Positions 13,504 through 17,727 of a stretch of 17,727 nucleotides of DNA are shown in pieces (position 1 is the first letter of the stretch; each line of letters opens with the position of its first letter). The notes beneath the pieces were generated by a model that worked only from the letters and a program-made list of their open reading frames with translations, did no database searches and was not told the origin of the DNA. Position numbers and translations under genes: made by a program. Origin of the DNA: CAYJSJ01 sp964373065 (lineage in GTDB: Bacteria; Patescibacteriota; Gracilibacteria; Peribacterales; Peribacteraceae); the NCBI GenBank assembly GCA_964373065.1, contig CAYJSJ010000023.1, positions 1-17,727 of the forward strand. The letters are read 5' to 3'.

Positions 13504-14526
13504 TCACGTGTGCTGCATTTCGTACACAATAGTCTCGATGCAGTGTTCCACGTTATGATGATGAACTACCCGTTGCCGCATATCGGCGGCAAGCGCGTCG
13601 CGCTCCTCTTGAGGAAGAGCAAGTACTTCGATGACTCTGGAAGCCATGTTCTCCGGAGTCGCAAGGCAACGCGCCGGAAGCAAGTCTGTCGCCGCTTCGC
13701 TGGTAGAAACCACCGGGCAACCGCACGCCATCGCCTCTAAAATCGCCTTGTCGAGTCCCCCTTGCGAAGCATGCACAAACACATCCGCACGTTGAAGAAG
13801 AGCAGGCATATTGGCAGGTGCTACCCACCCGATATGTACACGATCCGCAACGCCGAGTCTGTAGATCAGTTCATATAGATCATGTTCAACGCCCTTGTCA
13901 CTTTCGGTCACTGTGCCGCCTGCGATGGTGAGTCGACACTCCGGTGAAAGTTCCGCAAATACGCGCACGATCACCTCATAGTGTTTGATGCCGGTCAATC
14001 GTCCGGCAGCGACTATGTGCCCGCGCTCCCGTCGTAAAAAATCGGGTACAAACAGGGTGGTATCGATCCCATGCCCTGTGACGATTTGCTTTCGGGACGG
14101 CCACGGAATCCCATGATCGGAAGCCATGAAGACTTTTCGAACACAGAGGAGTGCGACAGCAAGTTTGAAACTTCCCCGTTTGATCTCGTACCAGAGGTAC
14201 ACGGGCTTATGAAAGATACACAACCAAAGCGGTGCGCCGAAGAGTACCCACACAGGCGTCATATGCACGAACACCGCGTCGTACTCCTTTCTGTACGAAC
14301 AGATCAGTTTCCAGAACGCGAATATTTGAGCGACCTTTCCCGCACCGGATTCCTTGCGCAGACTCCACACCGTGACATTGGGCGGGAATGTAAACGTTCC
14401 AACCATTTGACCGATGACGGTGACATGCTCGCAACGCTCGGCAAACGCACAGATCCATTTGTGGAAGAAACCGAGGATAGGATCTGCCGCATCAACCTTT
14501 TGCGTAATAATCAGGATATTTCTCAT
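13504..14526 (-). CDS. Glycosyltransferase family 4 (GT-B fold)
   Basis: The 340-residue protein begins MRNILIITQKVDAADPILGF and has a GT4 C-terminal domain: IVAAGRLTGIKHYEVIVRVF, LTIAGGT, VHIGWVAPANMPALLQRADV, and HASQGGLDKAILEAMACGCP. The second Glu of the E-x7-E motif is present (in LEAMACG), but the first is not: the position nine residues upstream falls in the Gln-Gly-Gly segment, which may alter donor binding. It is the fourth gene of the recombinase-led operon, 15 bases after the stop of the preceding GT4, without Shine-Dalgarno. It probably adds one residue to the locus glycan; specificity unknown. Confidence 0.9.
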   Translation of the reverse strand: MRNILIITQKVDAADPILGFFHKWICAFAERCEHVTVIGQMVGTFTFPPNVTVWSLRKESGAGKVAQIFAFWKLICSYRKEYDAVFVHMTPVWVLFGAPLWLCIFHKPVYLWYEIKRGSFKLAVALLCVRKVFMASDHGIPWPSRKQIVTGHGIDTTLFVPDFLRRERGHIVAAGRLTGIKHYEVIVRVFAELSPECRLTIAGGTVTESDKGVEHDLYELIYRLGVADRVHIGWVAPANMPALLQRADVFVHASQGGLDKAILEAMACGCPVVSTSEAATDLLPARCLATPENMASRVIEVLALPQEERDALAADMRQRVVHHHNVEHCIETIVYEMQHT

Positions 14527-14541
14527 GTGAAAATCGGATAA

Positions 14542-15684
14542 TCAGATAGATCGGGCGATTCCCTTCAAAAAATCCGCATACTGCTTAATGAGCGTACTGC
14601 GTTCATAGGTTTGTAGAATTTTCGTTGCTTCGCGAGCGAGTGCCGTGCACATCAGTTCATCATCGAGCAGACGACGAATCTTTGCAGCAAGGTCAACAGA
14701 ATCACCCGTAGTAAACACACCGTTGACACCGTCTAGTATCACCTCAGGCATAACGCCAACCTTTGTCACGATTACAGGCATACCGCATGCCATGGCCTCC
14801 AGGGCGACTCTCGGCCCGCCTTCGCTCGCACTGTTCATCACAAAAACACGCGCAGTCTGTAGAGCGCTGCTCACGGCCTCCTGCGAAGGCAGCCACCCAA
14901 GAAACGTCACGCGGTTCTCCAAGTGTAGATGCTGCGTCTTCTCCTCCATGGCCTTGCGCTCTGGACCGTCGCCTATGATCAGAAGCCTGACACCGGGGAG
15001 CAGGGCAATAGCATCGATCAGTGCCCCAAGCCCTTTGTTTTTCACGAGTCGACCGCAAAACGATACATCGTACGAAACGGGCGGCTTGTGCTCGGAGCTC
15101 ACCACGTCTGCATCCAGATAAAAAGACGGTATGGTGTGAATTTTTTTTGTATCGATGCCGAAGCGGATAAGTTCCTCTTCTACGAAGCGGTTAACAACGC
15201 GGATGCCTTTGGCTCGCAGGGTGATGCGCGGGAGAATCCACTTGGAAAGTATGCATCCGATCCATTCAGAGAGTGATGCAGCGATAGGCCACCCGACAAT
15301 GTGATGAATTTCCACCACGTAGGGGATCCCTGTTTTCTTCTGGAGCCGACGTGCGCCGATCCCGTTATAAAACGGCGGATAATCGTGCACGGTCATGACA
15401 TCGTGATTGTGCTCACATAGAAGCTGCTTCCCGCGACGCACGATCCACGGAATCTGAAAGAGGAGCCTTCGCGGGCAAGGATGAAAGAAGATCTCTCCGC
15501 CTTGAATACCGCCGGTTTCTATCCGCTGACCGGACTCGGAGAAGCCGATGGCACTTTCGGCAACGTGCGGGCAGATAACATCGATGCGATCCCAGTGCTT
15601 GCGCATCTCCTGCAGCGTATAAAAAAACGCCCCGAGTTTCCCTTGGAGAATGGACCGGTCGCCGCTGATCATCAGTAACTTCAT
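14542..15684 (-). CDS. Glycosyltransferase family 4 (GT-B fold)
   Basis: The 380-residue protein starts MKLLMISGDRSILQGKLGAF. The N-terminal half has MTVHDYPPFYNGIGARRL and VVEIHHIVGWP. The C-terminal half has VSFCGRLVKNKGLGALIDAI, LLIIGDGPERK, VTFLGWLPSQE, and SEGGPRVALEAMACGMPVIV, with the full E-x7-E motif. It is a standard retaining GT4. The start at 15684 is chosen because its ATG overlaps the TGA of the upstream GT4 (ATGA), a translational-coupling arrangement, and because MKLLMISGD matches GT4 N-termini; an upstream GTG/ATG-type extension to 15738 would overlap 57 bases more. Confidence 0.93.
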   Translation of the reverse strand: MKLLMISGDRSILQGKLGAFFYTLQEMRKHWDRIDVICPHVAESAIGFSESGQRIETGGIQGGEIFFHPCPRRLLFQIPWIVRRGKQLLCEHNHDVMTVHDYPPFYNGIGARRLQKKTGIPYVVEIHHIVGWPIAASLSEWIGCILSKWILPRITLRAKGIRVVNRFVEEELIRFGIDTKKIHTIPSFYLDADVVSSEHKPPVSYDVSFCGRLVKNKGLGALIDAIALLPGVRLLIIGDGPERKAMEEKTQHLHLENRVTFLGWLPSQEAVSSALQTARVFVMNSASEGGPRVALEAMACGMPVIVTKVGVMPEVILDGVNGVFTTGDSVDLAAKIRRLLDDELMCTALAREATKILQTYERSTLIKQYADFLKGIARSI

Positions 15685-16799
15685 TTGGCGCTCAGTGTAG
15701 CAAATAACCGTACGTGCTCGGTAGCAACCGCATTCCATGTTCTCTCTGGAATGACTTTCTCTACAGCCTCAGCGACAAAGCTATACCCCTGCTGTACACG
15801 CAGGATGGATGCCACGATCATCTCGGGAGTGGAGAGGTCTGCCGGCACAATGCCGCAGAGAAATTCCGCACGCAGGCCATGTTCTTTTGTGAGAAGAACC
15901 GGCAGCCCCGCCGCCCGCGCCTCCAGCGCGGTATTCGGACTCACCTCTGTAAGAGAAGGCAAAACCAAAAGATCGTGCGCGGCAAAAATGTCTTGTTTGT
16001 CTTTCCCGGAAACCGGCGCGACGAAACGCACGCGCGCTTCTATACCGCGATGTTCGACATGTGTCTTTATCTTCGCTCCAAGCGGTCCTTCGCCGACGAT
16101 CGTAAGGACGCAATCGGGGATGTGTGCGACGGCATCTATGAGCGAGAAGAGATTTTTGAATTTGACGAAGCGGCCGAGGAAGAGAAGACGGAAGGGGGCA
16201 TGGGGGGAGGAGCGGCGAGTTGTCGGCTGTCTGTTGTCCGTTTGCAATGCATTTTCGATCACCGAATGTGGAGGAAGTTTCTTGAATGCCTTTTCATAGA
16301 TCCCCTTTTGGAACTCTGTAGAACATACAATGTGATCAAATGAATGTAGGAGTCCAGACATGATCCAGCAACCGACAACCGCCAACCGCCAACTCCTCAT
16401 CACATACCACTCCCGCAAACTCTTTCTCCCCCCGAAATCCGTATACCGCTCCCAGAAGAAATCACCACCAAGCCGGAGCACTCTCTTTGGCTTTTTCAAG
16501 CCAGAAAGTATGATGGGGATTCCGCAACTTACCGAAGAAAACGCATAAATGACATCGGCATCGTGCGCGACCTCCCGAAGTCTTTTTGCATACAGAAACC
16601 ACCGGAGAATGGGTAACGCATCCGATACGTACTCCACACGCCAATCCGATTTCCCGATTTCCTGATTTCCTGATTTCCCATATGTTACCACCCTCACCTC
16701 ATGCCCCATCTTCACAAGTTCTTCAGCGAGGAAACGCACGTATGTCGCCGGCCCTCCGATTGCAGGAGGATAGATGCCGGTGGCGAGGAGGATATTCAT
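15681..16799 (-). CDS. Glycosyltransferase family 4 with repeat-encoded insertions
   Basis: The 372-residue GT4 begins MNILLATGIYPPAIGGPATY with the GG-x-x-x-Y turn. Its C-terminal half has FRLLFLGRFVKFKNLFSLID, VLTIVGEGPLGAKI, VRFVAPVSGKDKQDIFAAHD, and SLTEVSPNTALEARAAGLPV with a complete E-x7-E. Three tracts inside the gene are tandem repeats. One, of 8 bp (16648-16679), encodes the NQEIGKSDW area near residues 41-51. One, of 7 bp (16369-16396), encodes part of SWRLAVVGCW. One, of 7 bp (16219-16246), encodes LQTDNRQPTT between the two domains. All but the second lie in expected loops. It overlaps the recombinase stop by 4 bases (ATGA) and the next GT4 in the same way, so it is the second gene of one operon. 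Confidence 0.93.
   Translation of the reverse strand: MNILLATGIYPPAIGGPATYVRFLAEELVKMGHEVRVVTYGKSGNQEIGKSDWRVEYVSDALPILRWFLYAKRLREVAHDADVIYAFSSVSCGIPIILSGLKKPKRVLRLGGDFFWERYTDFGGRKSLREWYVMRSWRLAVVGCWIMSGLLHSFDHIVCSTEFQKGIYEKAFKKLPPHSVIENALQTDNRQPTTRRSSPHAPFRLLFLGRFVKFKNLFSLIDAVAHIPDCVLTIVGEGPLGAKIKTHVEHRGIEARVRFVAPVSGKDKQDIFAAHDLLVLPSLTEVSPNTALEARAAGLPVLLTKEHGLRAEFLCGIVPADLSTPEMIVASILRVQQGYSFVAEAVEKVIPERTWNAVATEHVRLFATLSAK
16219..16396. repeat. Inverted pair of 7-bp repeat tracts inside a GT4 gene
   Basis: Units GTTGTCG, GCTGTCT, GTTGTCC, GTTTGCA at 16219-16246 are close to the reverse complement of CAACCGA, CAACCGC, CAACCGC, CAACTCC at 16369-16396. The two tracts are 122 bases apart within one open reading frame. 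The pairing mirrors the inverted tract pairs seen between genes at 1501-1611 and 2499-2565. Confidence 0.75.
16648..16679. repeat. 8-bp GATTTCCY tandem repeat inside a GT4 gene
   Basis: Four 8-bp units (GATTTCCC, GATTTCCT, GATTTCCT, GATTTCCC) lie at 16648-16679 and are read on the minus strand as GGGAAATC-type units encoding the GKSGNQEIGKSD stretch. The unit resembles the TTCCCTAN family of 9-95. Confidence 0.88.
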
Positions 16800-17611
16800 A
16801 ATGGACTCTTGATATTTTTAAGAGCGGGATTCGTAACCTGAGTATACCGTTGAGTGGTGCGAATGTTGCTATGACCGAGCAATGCCTGCACATACCGGAT
16901 GTCGGTACCGTTTTCGAGAAGATGCGTGGCAAAGCTGTGGCGGAGCGAATGAAACGTGGCGTGTTTTTGAATACCGGCCATGCCACAAGCTCTATCAAAG
17001 ACTTTTTGAACGGTACTCGTCGTAAGTTTTCCACCTCTTTCACTTTCAAAAAGATACTGTTGCCCACCCTTCCCCACCATGCATGCTTGTAAGTCTTTTA
17101 GTAATTTTTGAGGCAGAATAGTCATACGATCTTTCATCCCTTTCGATTGGCGAATCCATAACACGCTTTCCTGCAGATCCGCATCGCACACATGGATATT
17201 CACCACTTCACTCACACGCAAGCCAGCTCCGTACCCCAGTGCGATCATGAGCCGGTGCTTTGTATTGGTGAGTGAAAGCAGTATTTTTTCGATCTCTGCA
17301 CGGGATAGTATCACCGGCAGTCGGGATGGTGTTTTTGCAAACCGTACTGCAATAGGAGTACTGATACGCAATACGTCTCGATAGAAAAATCGAATGGCAT
17401 TCAGGTGCACATTCGCTGTTTGGCTAGCAGCTCCGGCATCCAGCTTCGCCAGTAGAAACTTCCGCACATTCTCCGAATCCAGTGTATCTAAATGATCCTT
17501 TTTAAAGGAAAAATATGCCCTGAGTGCTCCAAGGTAACTCTTTTTCGTCCGAGGACTGAGGTTTCTTACGCGGAGTTCCTCTTCCGTTCTTTTGAGCAAA
17601 ATATCCTGCAT
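16796..17611 (-). CDS. Tyrosine recombinase/integrase (XerC/XerD-like)
   Basis: The 271-residue protein has an N-terminal SAM-like core-binding domain (about 1-90; LSPRTKKSYLGALRAYFSF) and a C-terminal catalytic domain with the complete active site: Arg132 (GAGLRVSE), Lys157 (RQSKGMKDR), His221 and Arg224 (HSLRHSFATH), His247 (LLGHSNIRTT) and nucleophile Tyr256 (QRYT). It should carry out conservative site-specific recombination. Length and domain order fit Xer/integron-type recombinases; it lacks the arm-binding domain of large phage integrases. ATG 17611 is preferred over GTG 17632 because AGGA (17617-17620) stands 5 bases upstream. Its stop overlaps the following GT4 start (ATGA), placing it at the head of the glycosyltransferase operon. 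A nested inverted repeat lies upstream and could be a target site. Whether it acts on this locus or on chromosome dimers is unknown. Confidence 0.93.
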   Translation of the reverse strand: MQDILLKRTEEELRVRNLSPRTKKSYLGALRAYFSFKKDHLDTLDSENVRKFLLAKLDAGAASQTANVHLNAIRFFYRDVLRISTPIAVRFAKTPSRLPVILSRAEIEKILLSLTNTKHRLMIALGYGAGLRVSEVVNIHVCDADLQESVLWIRQSKGMKDRMTILPQKLLKDLQACMVGKGGQQYLFESERGGKLTTSTVQKVFDRACGMAGIQKHATFHSLRHSFATHLLENGTDIRYVQALLGHSNIRTTQRYTQVTNPALKNIKSPL

Positions 17612-17621
17612 AGGATTCCTG

Positions 17622-17649
17622 ATAATATACACAGATTTGTTCTTATCAA
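17622..17649 (-). promoter_or_regulatory. Candidate sigma-70-type promoter for the recombinase-glycosyltransferase operon
   Basis: On the minus strand TTGATA (17649-17644) is followed after 16 bases by TATTAT (17627-17622), a good match to a vegetative promoter. The expected transcription start falls within a few bases of the AGGA ribosome-binding sequence, so the leader would be very short. It lies directly before the recombinase gene and would drive all five operon genes. Confidence 0.5.
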
Positions 17650-17672
17650 GTGAATAATCAGGATAATGAGGA

Positions 17673-17726
17673 GTTGTCCTGAATAACTCGTCCGCCTGTG
17701 GCGGACTCCCTGTTCTTCAGGACAAC
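17673..17726. repeat. Nested inverted repeats upstream of the recombinase
   Basis: Outer arms GTTGTCCTGAA (17673-17683) and TTCAGGACAAC (17716-17726) are perfect 11-bp reverse complements. Inside them is a second hairpin, GTCCGCC-TGT-GGCGGAC (17690-17706). GAGTT/AACTC (17671-17675, 17685-17689) offers a competing small stem. The structure lies 62 bases upstream of the recombinase start and touches the window edge. It may be a recombination target, a terminator-like hairpin of the upstream gene, or a dispersed palindromic element. Confidence 0.85.
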
Positions 17727-17727
17727 G

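Noticed and set aside
17673..17726. Integron attC site next to the recombinase
   Set aside because: The arms end in GTTGTCC and GGACAAC, which do not fit the GTTRRRY and RYYYAAC core sites, and no cassette-like spacing is visible.
1..17727. UGA recoded as glycine (code 25)
   Set aside because: UGA ends several well-bounded genes exactly where the family ends (M50 at 2272, DUF5989 at 2496, recombinase at 16796), and no in-frame UGA interrupts conserved domains.

Overview
The window reads as a stretch of a small-genome environmental bacterium, most plausibly a Candidate Phyla Radiation (Patescibacteria) lineage near the Peregrinibacteria/Peribacteria. The clues are roughly balanced GC, weak or absent Shine-Dalgarno sequences, tightly packed genes, simple GGCRG-type hairpins, and many divergent glycosyltransferases. 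No phylogenetic marker was tested, so the lineage is an inference. UGA is used as an ordinary stop (for example at 2270-2272 and 15681-15683), so this is genetic code 11, not the UGA-Gly code of Gracilibacteria/Absconditabacteria.

Region 1 (1-2272) holds a secreted cysteine-pair protein followed by a clear terminator, a stand-alone GGQ release-factor-like protein, ribosomal protein bL28 (converging on the previous gene with a 4-nt overlap), and an M50 site-2-protease-like membrane peptidase.

Region 2 (2338-5702) is a four-gene cassette on the + strand: a 52-aa DUF5989/SxtK-like protein, an SxtJ-like membrane protein, an O-carbamoyltransferase (SxtI/NodU family) and a membrane-anchored SGNH/GDSL hydrolase. 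The last two overlap by one base (TAATG). The cassette probably carbamoylates, and perhaps deacylates, an envelope glycan or small molecule. The carbamoyltransferase has no ATG/GTG/TTG at its conserved N-terminus.

Region 3 (5805-12686) is a surface-glycan locus in which six single genes alternate strictly in strand: GT4 (-), GT4 (+), exostosin-type GT (-), SAM methyltransferase (+), GT-C-like integral membrane protein (-), GT-A-like transferase (+). Two perfect palindromes (5747-5778 and 5790-5807) separate it from region 2.

Region 4 (12731-17611) is a minus-strand operon: tyrosine recombinase, three GT4 enzymes, then a DPM1-like GT2. The recombinase-GT4 and GT4-GT4 junctions are ATGA overlaps, so the recombinase appears translationally coupled to glycan synthesis. 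A nested inverted repeat lies upstream of it at the window edge.

The most unusual property is a scatter of short tandem repeat tracts with periods of 6, 7 or 8 bp. Most lie immediately upstream of start codons, several as inverted pairs, and at least five lie inside coding regions at predicted loops. Units differ between sites but recur as families (TTCCCTAN, CCCTAA-like, ATTGTTGA/CAATACAG, CATTGTA, CAACCGA). I regard this as the best candidate for an undescribed phenomenon here. No tRNA, rRNA, CRISPR array, insertion sequence or gene-free stretch over 300 bases was seen.
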